NCBI GenBank assembly: GCA_963579625.1
Contig: CAUZHN010000003.1
Span: 1-64,000 of the forward strand
Direction: 5' to 3'
Origin: JAAXGI01 sp963579625
GTDB taxonomy: Bacteria; Gemmatimonadota; Gemmatimonadetes; Longimicrobiales; Gaopeijiaceae
DNA: 64,000 nucleotides
Within the stretch, counting starts at the first letter, position 1. Every line of letters begins with the position of its first letter. Below are positions 34,410-42,838 of this stretch, one piece after another. A model generated the notes under the pieces. That model did not search any database. It saw only the letters and a program-made list of their open reading frames with translations, and was not told the origin of the DNA. The translations under genes were made by a program, and so were the position numbers.

Positions 34410-34742
34410 ATGCAGATCCAGCTAACAGAGATTGCCTTGACCAAGGTGCAGTCCTTCATAGATGACCAGGGTCTCGGGCAGAATGCGGGGCTGCGGGTGG
34501 CCGTCTTACCTGGGGGTTGCTCGGGATTCCAGTATGGTCTAAACATCGAAGAAGCCCCAGAGGACGAGGACGAAGTTCTCAATCTGTCGCAGGGGATCCG
34601 GATCTTCGTGGACCCGTTCAGCGTCCAGTACCTAGAGGGAATAGAGATCGATTACGCTACCTCCATGATGGGCTCCGGGTTCACCTTCAATAACCCTGCG
34701 GCAAGCGGCGGCTGTGGGTGCGGTAGCTCATTCACGGCTTGA
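34410..34742 (+). CDS. A-type iron-sulfur carrier protein (IscA/ErpA-like)
   Basis: A 110-residue protein of the HesB/IscA family that delivers Fe-S clusters to apoproteins. The three conserved Cys are present: one in PGGCSGFQYGL near residue 37 and the CGCG pair near the C terminus (ASGGCGCGSSF). The length and GSGFTFNNP phrase are typical. The ATG at 34410 follows GTGAGGGAGT. ErpA and IscA cannot be separated here, so no symbol is given. Its stop overlaps a TTG start of the next gene. Confidence 0.9.
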   Translation: MQIQLTEIALTKVQSFIDDQGLGQNAGLRVAVLPGGCSGFQYGLNIEEAPEDEDEVLNLSQGIRIFVDPFSVQYLEGIEIDYATSMMGSGFTFNNPAASGGCGCGSSFTA

Positions 34743-35430
34743 CTCTTCAGCCGCTCGGCTCAGATCAACCGCAGCTCCTTGAGGTCCATCGATTCACCGG
34801 TGGGCCTTTTGTCGAAAATGGCTACCTAGTTCGGTGCACGGCCACTGACCAGGTCGCGGTGGTTGACCCAGGTGCGTGCGCATCGGGAATGGTCGAGGTG
34901 TTGGAGCAGACAGGTTGGAGCGTGCAGGCGATCTACCTGACTCATGCCCACATTGACCACGTCGAGGGGATTCCCGTCATAAGGCGATTTACGGACGCAC
35001 TGATCTATCTTCACCCGTTGGATCGCTCTATATACGACCGCGCTGAAGAGAGCGCGGCACGCTTCGGACTTGACCTTCGAGAGCAGCTCCCCCCCCCGAC
35101 CGATCCTTGGCCCCCGGGGAGTCGGTTCCCGTTGGAGATCAGCAGCTGGAGGTTCGGTTCGCCCCGGGACATGCCCCGGGGCACGTTGTCCTCTATGCCC
35201 CGAAGTCTAACTTCGCCTTGGTCGGGGATGTGATCTTCAAGGCTTCGATCGGTCGGACCGACCTGCCCGGCGGAGACTTTCAGGAGCTGATGGCATCCAT
35301 TCGAAGTGAGGTGCTCACTCTTCCTGAAGATACGCGGCTCCTTACTGGGCATGGTGAGGAAACTACTGTTCGACAGGAGCGTCTGGGCAATCCGTTCCTC
35401 ATCTCGCAGGTCCCGGGTGGGTTTGCATGA
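34739..35430 (+). pseudogene. Metallo-beta-lactamase-fold hydrolase, split by a frameshift in a C9 run
   Basis: A glyoxalase II-like hydrolase read in two frames. The first (from TTG 34739) gives FVENGYLVRC, VVDPGA and the metal motif THAHIDH, and loses similarity after a run of nine C at 35089-35097. The second frame then continues with FAPGHAPGHVVLYAP, LVGDVIF, GRTDLPGGDF and LLTGHG to TGA 35428-35430, supplying the rest of the metal site. A tenth C would restore one frame of about 230 codons. A sequencing or assembly slip in the homopolymer is as likely as a real mutation. The end overlaps the purN start. Confidence 0.85.
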
Positions 35431-36233
35431 CAGTTCGGGTCGCCGTATTCGCATCTGGACAGGGATCCAACTTCCAGGTTTTGGTGCAGTACGCTTCAGG
35501 GACGGGTACGCAGTCGGCTGAGCCTTCGGCTCGAAGTGCTTCGCCGGAGTGGGAGGTCGTTCTTCTCGTGACAGACAGGAAAGAGGCATATGCTCTCGAG
35601 CGTGCCCGTAATCTGGGGGTTGAGAGCGTCGTGGTCTCTCCCTCTACGGGACCCCAGGATTTTGGGGCCCGACTACTAACCGTCCTTGACAAGGCGAGGG
35701 TCGACATGGTCCTCAACGCGGGTTACTTGCGGCTTGTCCCTCCGTCAGTTGTTGAGCGGTACCACGGTCGGATGCTGAACCTGCATCCAGCGCTTCTTCC
35801 CTCCTTCGGAGGCAAGGGGATGTATGGGCGAAGGGTGCACGAGGCTGTGCTCGATGCGGGCGTTCGGCTTTCGGGTGTCACTGTGCACTTCGTGAATGAG
35901 GAGTTCGATCGTGGCCATATCCTGGCGCAATGGCCGGTGCCCGTGATTCCCGGCGACACTCCGGAAACGCTCGCGGCAAGGATTCACGACGTTGAGCATC
36001 GACTTTATCCGGCTGCTGCCGACCACCTTGCTCAGGCCATCATGGACGGTTCGGAACCCTCTGCGATTCCAGGACCTAGTGCCCGTTTCGATATCGCAGA
36101 GCATCTACTCAGCCCGACCGGAGTCCGCTCGGTGCACCGACGCGGTCAGTCCCAGCCAGGTTTCCCTCTCGATTGTGAGCCGATCCACCCCCGTGAACCG
36201 GAGGGCCCGAAGGATCCGGAATCACACTCATGA
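35427..36233 (+). CDS. purN: Phosphoribosylglycinamide formyltransferase
   Basis: Transfers a formyl group from 10-formyl-THF to GAR in purine synthesis. The 268-residue protein is longer than most PurN (about 190-220) because of a Ser/Pro-rich insert near residue 30 and a C-terminal tail after residue 215. Catalytic segments are intact: FASGQGSNFQ at the phosphate site, NLHPALLPSF with the Asn and His, and GVTVHFVNEEFDRG with the Asp. The ATG at 35427 overlaps the upstream stop and its own stop overlaps purH (ATGA in both). Confidence 0.95.
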   Translation: MTVRVAVFASGQGSNFQVLVQYASGTGTQSAEPSARSASPEWEVVLLVTDRKEAYALERARNLGVESVVVSPSTGPQDFGARLLTVLDKARVDMVLNAGYLRLVPPSVVERYHGRMLNLHPALLPSFGGKGMYGRRVHEAVLDAGVRLSGVTVHFVNEEFDRGHILAQWPVPVIPGDTPETLAARIHDVEHRLYPAAADHLAQAIMDGSEPSAIPGPSARFDIAEHLLSPTGVRSVHRRGQSQPGFPLDCEPIHPREPEGPKDPESHS

Positions 36234-37963
36234 CCCGAGCTCGACGTGCCCTTCTATCAGTGTCTGACAAGACAGGAATCCAGAAATTTGGCCACTCCCT
36301 ATATGAGCGGGGATTCGAAATTCTTTCTACGGGGGGAACTGCTCATGTGTTGCGCGAAGCCGGGTTGGAGGTCACAGATGTCGCGGAGGTAACCGGCCAT
36401 TCAGAGATCATGGATGGCCGAGTCAAGACGCTCCATCCGGCCATACACGGTCCTCTGCTGGCGCGCAGAGAAGTCTCCGGGGATATGGCGGCTTTAGAGG
36501 AGCGCGGGTACAAGACCATCGACCTGGTCGCCGTGAACCTCTACCCGTTCAGAGAGACTGTGGCTCAGGGCGATGTGCCGGTGGTTGACGCGATGACACA
36601 GGTGGACATCGGTGGACCCACCATGATCCGCGCTGCGGCTAAGAACTACGAGCATGTGTGGGTGGTGATTGATCCCGCCGACTACGGCCGTGTGATTGAG
36701 GCGCTCGACGGGAACGGCGATAGCCAGGGGCTCAGAGGGGAACTCGCCCGAAAGGTGTTCAGTCACATGTCTGCTTACGATGCGGCGGTGGCCGGGTTCC
36801 TAGGTGAGAAGGATTCCGGAGGCACCCCCGCATCGGCGTCCATTCCTGGGACCGGCGCTGGATTTTCAGGAGAGGGTACGGTGCCGGACCGGTTGGAACT
36901 CCGTTACGAGGTGATATCCGAACTCCGCTACGGTGAGAATCCGGACCAGGCCGCCGCCTTCTATTCACCTGAGGGATCGGCGCTCAGCGGGGTCTCTTCC
37001 CTCCAGAAGCACCATGGGAAGGGGTTGTCATACAACAACCTTCTCGACCTAGATGGGGCACTCTGTTCGCTCTCGCCCTTCGCCCTCTCGCCCCGTCCTG
37101 CGGTCTGCATCGTGAAACACACCACGCCGTGTGGGCTCGCAATTGGGAACTCAGTCGAGGTAGCGTTTCTCCGCGCGTTGGCAACCGATCCGGTGAGTGC
37201 ATTCGGGTCGGTCATCGCGATCAACCGAAGGGTGGATGTGGACGGCGCCAACGCGATCCGGAAGCTTTTCGTTGAGTGTGTGGTTGCCCCCGGGTTTACG
37301 GATGGAGCGATGGAGGTGCTCACGCAGAAGAGAAATATCCGGATTTTAAGCTTCCCTGATCACGATGAAGCTTCGCCGTCGATCCCGATCTCCGAAGATT
37401 CGCTCAAGGTGTTCGATGCCTCTTTGGGTAGGGACCGGGATGCGATGCGCACGGCTCGTTTCCTGGCCGCCCATGGGCGGGACCCTGAACCTCTCGTGGT
37501 CCGGGGGATCTACGGAGGGCTCCTGGCCCAGACACCACCCCTTCCCCCGTTCTTCGGGATTGAGGATCCGGAATGGAGGACCGTGACCGCACGAGAGGCG
37601 ACATCGGGGGAGACAGAAGACCTCGCTTTTGCATGGGCCGCTGTCTACGGGGTCAAGTCAAACGCGATCCTCCTCGCACGTGGCGGTGCCACTATCGGGA
37701 TTGGAGCTGGTCAGATGTCGAGAATCGACGCATCCCGACTGGCAGTTCAGAAGGCTGCAGATGCAGGACTTGACCTTCAGGGGTGCGTGCTTGCCTCAGA
37801 CGCCTTCTTCCCCTTTGCCGACGGTGTGGAAGCCGCGGCTGCAGCCGGCGTAAGAGCGATCATCCAGCCTGGCGGATCTATCCGGGACAAAGAGGTGATT
37901 GCGGCTGCTGACAAGGCCGGAATCGCAATGATCTTCACCGGACGACGTCTTTTCAGGCACTAA
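36230..37963 (+). CDS. purH: Bifunctional AICAR transformylase / IMP cyclohydrolase
   Basis: Carries out the last two steps of de novo IMP synthesis. The 577-residue protein has the N-terminal cyclohydrolase domain (ALLSVSDKTGI, STGGTAHVLREAG, RVKTLHPAIHG) and the C-terminal transformylase domain (LRYGENPDQAAAFY, IVKHTTPCGLA with the catalytic Lys-His pair, SDAFFPFADG, IQPGGSIRD). A short Gly/Pro/Ser-rich linker sits near residue 200. It follows purN by a 4-base overlap and GMP synthase lies upstream at 10459. Confidence 0.97.
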   Translation: MTRARRALLSVSDKTGIQKFGHSLYERGFEILSTGGTAHVLREAGLEVTDVAEVTGHSEIMDGRVKTLHPAIHGPLLARREVSGDMAALEERGYKTIDLVAVNLYPFRETVAQGDVPVVDAMTQVDIGGPTMIRAAAKNYEHVWVVIDPADYGRVIEALDGNGDSQGLRGELARKVFSHMSAYDAAVAGFLGEKDSGGTPASASIPGTGAGFSGEGTVPDRLELRYEVISELRYGENPDQAAAFYSPEGSALSGVSSLQKHHGKGLSYNNLLDLDGALCSLSPFALSPRPAVCIVKHTTPCGLAIGNSVEVAFLRALATDPVSAFGSVIAINRRVDVDGANAIRKLFVECVVAPGFTDGAMEVLTQKRNIRILSFPDHDEASPSIPISEDSLKVFDASLGRDRDAMRTARFLAAHGRDPEPLVVRGIYGGLLAQTPPLPPFFGIEDPEWRTVTAREATSGETEDLAFAWAAVYGVKSNAILLARGGATIGIGAGQMSRIDASRLAVQKAADAGLDLQGCVLASDAFFPFADGVEAAAAAGVRAIIQPGGSIRDKEVIAAADKAGIAMIFTGRRLFRH

Positions 37964-38038
37964 GTAGAATGGATCAGTCGGGAAGTCGCCAGTACAACCG
38001 GGCGGGGTCTGCTCGGAGGTGATATCTTTCGTCCGAAA

Positions 38039-38124
38039 GGAGGGGTGACCGAGCGGCTATGGTACCGGTCTTGAAAACCGAGGTCAGGGTAACTCCTGCG
38101 TGGGTTCGAGTCCCACCCCCTCCG
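38039..38124 (+). tRNA. tRNA-Ser (anticodon UGA)
   Basis: An 86-base cloverleaf. The acceptor stem pairs GGAGGGG (38039-38045) with CCCCTCC (38117-38123), with discriminator G at 38124. The D arm starts TGACCGAGCGGC. The anticodon loop CTTGAAA reads UCA codons. A long variable arm, as expected for class II tRNA-Ser, precedes the T arm GTGGGTTCGAGTCCCAC. No CCA is encoded. Confidence 0.96.
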
Positions 38125-38435
38125 TTTGCTTTCAAGACACGCTGCCCGGGAAGGTCCAAGTTAGGATCGAGGATTCTCCGGGCGTCTATATACTGAATAC
38201 TGAGTCACATATCTAAGTCAATGGATCAAGGACTGAAGCGCTGAAGTTCGCGGTGGAGGGTTACTGTATCTATAATGACGGCTTCGCGTCGTTGATGCAG
38301 TGCTGTAGTCGAGGAAGCGTGAGAGGAGCTGCCGGACAGAAGGGGAGAACGTCTGACGAAGACAGTTCCCCGAAGTGGTTCGGGCGTTTCACGAGCGTTT
38401 CCTTGGCCATTCGGTTCCAAATACCAGGAGGGAAG
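38125..38435. other. Intergenic leader between tRNA-Ser and the PQQ dehydrogenase gene
   Basis: No gene is supported in these 311 bases. A TATACT at 38189-38194 could be a -10 element, but no good -35 is placed upstream of it. The frame of the dehydrogenase remains open upstream to about 38253, but that part has no signal-peptide or domain character and the strong ribosome site lies just before 38436. Confidence 0.4.
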
Positions 38436-40595
38436 ATGACAACGTCGGTTCAGGGTCGCCGATCGTGGCAACGGATTGTTAGTGGAGCAGTGGTAGCTAT
38501 AGCTGCCACTCTCTGTATGGCGGGCTCCGGCACTGCCCAACTTCAGGGGCTCGAAGATGGAAATTGGAGCTACCTGGGTGGAGGTGCCGGCCATACACGG
38601 TACTCTCCACTGAACCAGATCAATGCGAGCAACTTCGAGGACCTCGAGGTGGCGTGGATCTGGCGGGGGGACAATTTTGGTGGTGGGGTTGAGTTCACAA
38701 TGCGATCCACCCCTAGTCAGGTGAATGGGGTGTTGTACACGGTGGTTGGCCAGCGGCGGCAGGTTGTGGCGATTGATGCGGCAACTGGAGAGACGCTCTG
38801 GACCTTCCGTGAGCCTGAGACCACCAGGTACCTGCGCTCTCCAAGGTCGGACTTCGGGAAGGGGGTTGCCTATGGGGAGCTAGAGGGCCGTGGAGTGATC
38901 TACATCTCGACCCCCGGATTCTTCCTCTGGGCGCTGGATGCGGCGACTGGCCGCCCGCTGGAAAACTGGGGAAGGCGGGTTCCTCTAGAGGCCTTTCCGG
39001 AGAGCGGTGTAGTCGACATGCTACCGGACCTCGTTGGGGACTGGGGCCCGTGGCAGGACTTCGTAGCCCAAGGAGGGACCTACGATCCGGACCATGGGAT
39101 CCCGAGGGAACTTGGGATGATCACGGCGTCGGCACCCCCGATTGTAGTGAATGGGACGGTAGTCGTGCCCACCTCGCATCAGCCCAGTTACGCCCAGAGC
39201 CGGATTGAGAACGTTCCGGGAGATATTCAGGGCTATGATGCCGCGACCGGTGAGCGTCTATGGAAGTTCCACATTATTCCCCGTCCCGGTGAGGTCGGCC
39301 ACGACACATGGGAGAACGACGCTTGGCAATATACAGGGGACATCTCGTCATGGGCTCCTGTATCTGCCGACCCTGAGTTGGGCCTCGTCTACATAGTGAC
39401 CAACTCACCGACGGTTCAGGACTTCACGGGCCACCGCCCAGGAAACAACCTCTTTGCGAACAGCGTGATTGCTCTCGACGTGCAGACAGGAGAGCGGAGG
39501 TGGCATTTCCAGATGGTCCATAATGACCGGTGGAACAACGATATACCCACGGCACCCATGCTCATCGATGTGACAGTCGACGGGCGTGAGATTCCCGCCC
39601 TCATCCAGTATACGAAGATGGGGCTTGTCTTCGCGTTCAATCGGGAAACGGGTGAGCCCATCTGGCCTGTCGAAGAGCGACCAGTTCTCCAATCGGAGGT
39701 TCCGGGCGAGTGGTCGCCGCCCACGCAGCCTTTTCCGACATTGCCGGAGCCCCAAGACCCGATCGTGATGAGTGGGCTGACTGAGGACTTCGTGATTGAC
39801 TTCACACCAGAGCTAAAGCAACAGGCTCTGGATATCCTGAGCGACTATCAGGTCACGAATCTCTACGCGCCAACGCTTCCCGAAAACCATCAAAATGATT
39901 ACTTCGCCAACGTCAGTTGCTCCAGCGGGGTGAATATTCCCCATCCGCCGGTTGCCGATCCTACTACAGGTATCACTTACTCGACGCATACTCGAGGCTG
40001 TAGAGCTGCGGGACTGGTGATGGCAGGGGAGCTTTTGGACGTGGATAATCCGGAATATGCGTCTTACTCTCCGGAGGGTTGGAGGGGAAGGGAACGTAGG
40101 ACTCCCACGACGGGCACCACAGTCGCAGAGTTCATGCTAGGGCCTGGAGTCGGGCTGCCACGGATTGAGGGACTTCCGCTCTGGAAGCCTCCCTACGGAA
40201 ACATGCTCACCGCTCATGACATGAATACGGGCAGACGCCTCTGGTCGCTTCCGGTAGGCCATACGCCCGAAAACATTCGTAACAATCCTCTTCTAGCAGG
40301 AAGGGATATCAATACTGGTGGGACTGGTCTCGGGATCCTTATGGTCATGGGCGATCTCTTAGTACAGGCCCAGGAGGATTTGAGGGGTGAGGCGGAGTTG
40401 AGCGAGGACGGCATGCCGCTCCTCCATGCCCGTGATAAGCGGACAGGCGAGATCCTCGCAAGCGTGGAGGTCCCAGTTCCCGGAGGGTACGGGATGAGCA
40501 GTTGGATGCTTGATGGAAAACAGTACATTTTGATGCAAGCGGCTAGTTATCGGCGGGGCATTCCGGGTACTCTCGTGGCCCTCACGTTACCCTGA
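38436..40595 (+). CDS. Periplasmic PQQ-dependent dehydrogenase (glucose/alcohol dehydrogenase-like quinoprotein)
   Basis: A 719-residue quinoprotein with a signal peptide (about residues 1-34, ending in GTAQ). Repeated blade signatures of the eight-bladed propeller are visible, such as AIDAATGETLWTF and YDAATGERLWKFH. No CxxCH heme site is present, so electrons would go to a separate acceptor. The ATG at 38436 follows AGGAGGGAAG, a strong ribosome site. No PQQ-synthesis genes occur in the window. The substrate (sugar or alcohol) cannot be fixed by eye. It ends with a small perfect hairpin spanning the stop (TACCCTG/CAGGGTA). Confidence 0.87.
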   Translation: MTTSVQGRRSWQRIVSGAVVAIAATLCMAGSGTAQLQGLEDGNWSYLGGGAGHTRYSPLNQINASNFEDLEVAWIWRGDNFGGGVEFTMRSTPSQVNGVLYTVVGQRRQVVAIDAATGETLWTFREPETTRYLRSPRSDFGKGVAYGELEGRGVIYISTPGFFLWALDAATGRPLENWGRRVPLEAFPESGVVDMLPDLVGDWGPWQDFVAQGGTYDPDHGIPRELGMITASAPPIVVNGTVVVPTSHQPSYAQSRIENVPGDIQGYDAATGERLWKFHIIPRPGEVGHDTWENDAWQYTGDISSWAPVSADPELGLVYIVTNSPTVQDFTGHRPGNNLFANSVIALDVQTGERRWHFQMVHNDRWNNDIPTAPMLIDVTVDGREIPALIQYTKMGLVFAFNRETGEPIWPVEERPVLQSEVPGEWSPPTQPFPTLPEPQDPIVMSGLTEDFVIDFTPELKQQALDILSDYQVTNLYAPTLPENHQNDYFANVSCSSGVNIPHPPVADPTTGITYSTHTRGCRAAGLVMAGELLDVDNPEYASYSPEGWRGRERRTPTTGTTVAEFMLGPGVGLPRIEGLPLWKPPYGNMLTAHDMNTGRRLWSLPVGHTPENIRNNPLLAGRDINTGGTGLGILMVMGDLLVQAQEDLRGEAELSEDGMPLLHARDKRTGEILASVEVPVPGGYGMSSWMLDGKQYILMQAASYRRGIPGTLVALTLP

Positions 40596-40663
40596 CTTCC
40601 CAGGGTATAGGAGCAGGTGTTTTAACCGGTTCAGTTGGAGCCGGATCGCCTATGTGAGGCAAG

Positions 40664-40825
40664 CGGGCAGGAGGCTGTCCAGCCTTGAGCCATGGTGAGA
40701 AGAGACGAGATGGCGTGATGTAGTGGCGAGTGAATGCAGGTGGTCATGCACCCTCGCAAATTGAGGTGCCCTTGTGCTAGCCACGAGACCGCCGGGCCCA
40801 GGGAGAGATCCCTGGGCTCGGCGTT
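40664..40825 (+). ncRNA. Candidate structured RNA with its own terminator
   Basis: Several stems can be drawn on the + strand: AGGCT/AGCCT (40672-40685), GTGGC (40723-40727) with GCCAC (40780-40784) enclosing GCGAG (40726-40730) with CTCGC (40753-40757), and a 14-base-pair terminal hairpin (40791-40822). The first two overlap by two bases, so one may be an alternative. It does not match 6S, 4.5S, tmRNA or RNase P by eye. Strand and boundaries are guesses. Confidence 0.3.
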
Positions 40826-40826
40826 G
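40791..40826 (+). terminator. Strong intrinsic-terminator-like hairpin
   Basis: GCCGGGCCCAGGGA (40791-40804), loop GAGA, then TCCCTGGGCTCGGC (40809-40822): fourteen pairs including one G-U. The following GTTGTTT is a weak T tract, and the hairpin could also be read on the other strand. Confidence 0.6.
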
Positions 40827-41200
40827 TTTGCCAGCTATGACCGAGTGGGACCTCTTCTCCACCAGCTCAATCGTTTTTGGTGTACGATAAATTAGACGGA
40901 GGAGGCCCGCCCACCTGCGATCCGGTCGAGTGTGACTCAGGGGTGAGCGATGCACAAGCCGGCCATGGCTGACCAACGTTATCTGTGCGCTAACCCTGCA
41001 CCTCTACTTGGCCGTGGTCGCCGACGCTGCTGGGTGTTGGGGTTAGTCGATGGAAATACACTTGAGGATGAAGCTCGTCCTCAAGGCGCTTCAACATAGT
41101 GATCTGGCAGGGGTAATCCCCGTCTTGGGGGTTGCCGGTGGCCATACTGCTCCGGCTCCGTTCGGAGCTCTGCGCGATTCCTTTCACGACCGTGCAAGCG

Positions 41201-42838
41201 ATGGTATCCGAAGGAAGGAAACGAGGTGCTAACCGGGCGCTCCGCAAGGCGGATCGTTCTAGGGGAGCTGGCTCCGGGACTTCGCCTGCCCTCGGGCAGG
41301 TGAGAGGTGCGCACTGGGTTCCAATCGCGATGACGATTGGGCTGCTTCTCCTCTCCTTTCTCCCCAGTATCGCGGAAAAGGAGGGTCTCGCTCGGTCCTT
41401 TTGGGCTGCTGCTGCTGCTCTAGTCGCGTGGCAGGGGTACCTGTTCCTATGGATGCGAAGGGTTGCCATCGCTCCCACCCTCTTCATTTCGGCTCCGCGT
41501 CGGCAACACTGGCTGCAGGCGCTTTGCCAGCTAGCGGTATTCGTATATTGGGGGTGGTACTGGCGTCCGGTCTATGACTTTGCCTGGCTCATTCTCGCGC
41601 AGCTCGTTTTCGCCTACTCCTTCGACCTCCTCCTCCAGTGGTCGAGGCGCGGAACCTATAGCCTGGGATTCGGGCCGTTTCCTATCATCTTCAGCATCAA
41701 CCTCTTCCTCTGGTTCCGCGACGATTGGTTTTTCCTCCAATTCCTCATGATTGCCGTGGGGTTCATGGGGAAGGAGTTTGTGAAGTGGCATCGGGACGGA
41801 CGGCGGACCCACATCTTTAACCCTTCTGCCTTCGCCCTCGGGCTTTTTTCCCTGATCTTGGTCGCGACGAACACGAGCGACCTCACGTGGGGCGTGGACA
41901 TCGCCTCAACCCTGACCCTGGCGCCGAGGATCTATCTATTCCTCTTCTTCGTCGGGCTTGTGGTCATGTACTTCTTCTCGATCACGCTCGTCGCCGCGTC
42001 TGCTGCCATAGTCCTTTTTGGCTTCAGCGGGCTGTATTCATGGTGGATCGGGGTTCCGCACTTCATCGACTCTGAGATCCCGGCAGCGGTCTTCTTGGGG
42101 CTGCACCTCTTGGTGACCGATCCATCAACTTCTCCAAGAAGTCCGCCGGGGAAACTTGTCTTCGGGTCTCTTTATGGAGCAGGGGTCTTCGCTCTGTACG
42201 CTGGACTGGGCGCGATCGGGGCTCCAACCTTCTACGACAAGCTCCTCATTGTTCCCCTCCTTAACCTGAGCGTCCAGCGCATCGATCAGCTGGTTCGATC
42301 GGTCCCCTACGGGTTGATGGTCTACGTGCCTGGCCAGATCTGGATGGCGGCACGGCATAATCTCCTCCACATCGGGGTCTGGATCGTCTTCTTCACGGTG
42401 ATGACAGCCACGGGCCGAACGGATGGGAGACATGTCGGGGACTCCCTCCCCTTTTGGGAGGAAGCTTGTGCTGAGGGAAGTCCTTCGGCCTGTGAGGGAC
42501 TCCTGCATCTCGAGTACACCTACTGTGCAGACAACTCGGGGTGGGCATGCAATGAACTGGGAAGGCATCTAACACAGAGGATGATCACGGATCCAGATAC
42601 GGATCTGGGACTCCGGTACTTTGCTCGTGCCTGTGAACTGCGATTCCAACCAGCTTGCCTGAACGTCCTGAATCCGGACGAGGAGATCCATCGTGCGGAT
42701 CCACGGGTGATCGATCTGCGGGTTCTCCTCAGGGAAGGGGGAGCGGGTCTGATTGACATGTCCGAGGCTGAGTTGTTCCGGCGCGCCTGTGATCACAATT
42801 GGACCTTTGCCTGTGAGCGAGTGGCACGTGCGTTCTGA
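41201..42838 (+). CDS. RnfD/UnbU-like membrane protein with C-terminal Cys-rich Sel1-like repeats
   Basis: A 545-residue protein from the ATG at 41201 (a GTG at 41132 would add 23 residues). About ten membrane helices occupy residues 40-400. The phrase HIFNPSAFALG resembles the quinone/flavin-site region of the NqrB/RnfD family and its UnbU relatives. The last 120 residues are soluble and contain four Cys-X7-Cys pairs (CAEGSPSAC, CADNSGWAC, CELRFQPAC, CDHNWTFAC), the spacing used in disulfide-bonded Sel1-like repeats of Helicobacter Hcp proteins. No other Rnf or Nqr subunit is nearby. It overlaps the SUMF1 gene by 11 bases. Function is unknown. Confidence 0.72.
   Translation: MVSEGRKRGANRALRKADRSRGAGSGTSPALGQVRGAHWVPIAMTIGLLLLSFLPSIAEKEGLARSFWAAAAALVAWQGYLFLWMRRVAIAPTLFISAPRRQHWLQALCQLAVFVYWGWYWRPVYDFAWLILAQLVFAYSFDLLLQWSRRGTYSLGFGPFPIIFSINLFLWFRDDWFFLQFLMIAVGFMGKEFVKWHRDGRRTHIFNPSAFALGLFSLILVATNTSDLTWGVDIASTLTLAPRIYLFLFFVGLVVMYFFSITLVAASAAIVLFGFSGLYSWWIGVPHFIDSEIPAAVFLGLHLLVTDPSTSPRSPPGKLVFGSLYGAGVFALYAGLGAIGAPTFYDKLLIVPLLNLSVQRIDQLVRSVPYGLMVYVPGQIWMAARHNLLHIGVWIVFFTVMTATGRTDGRHVGDSLPFWEEACAEGSPSACEGLLHLEYTYCADNSGWACNELGRHLTQRMITDPDTDLGLRYFARACELRFQPACLNVLNPDEEIHRADPRVIDLRVLLREGGAGLIDMSEAELFRRACDHNWTFACERVARAF

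Larger units (their letters stand above)
40596..41200. other. Gene-poor 605-base spacer with RNA-like structure
   Basis: No convincing coding frame is seen on either strand. The first half (about 40664-40825) is rich in nested inverted repeats ending in a strong terminator-like hairpin, listed separately. The second half (about 40830-41200) has no clear structure apart from being the leader of the following membrane protein gene, whose frame is open from GTG 41132. Confidence 0.5.

Noticed and set aside
40650..40976. 108-codon open frame on the minus strand in the spacer after the PQQ gene
   Set aside because: Low-complexity, Arg/His-rich translation crossing the terminator hairpin; no start signal.
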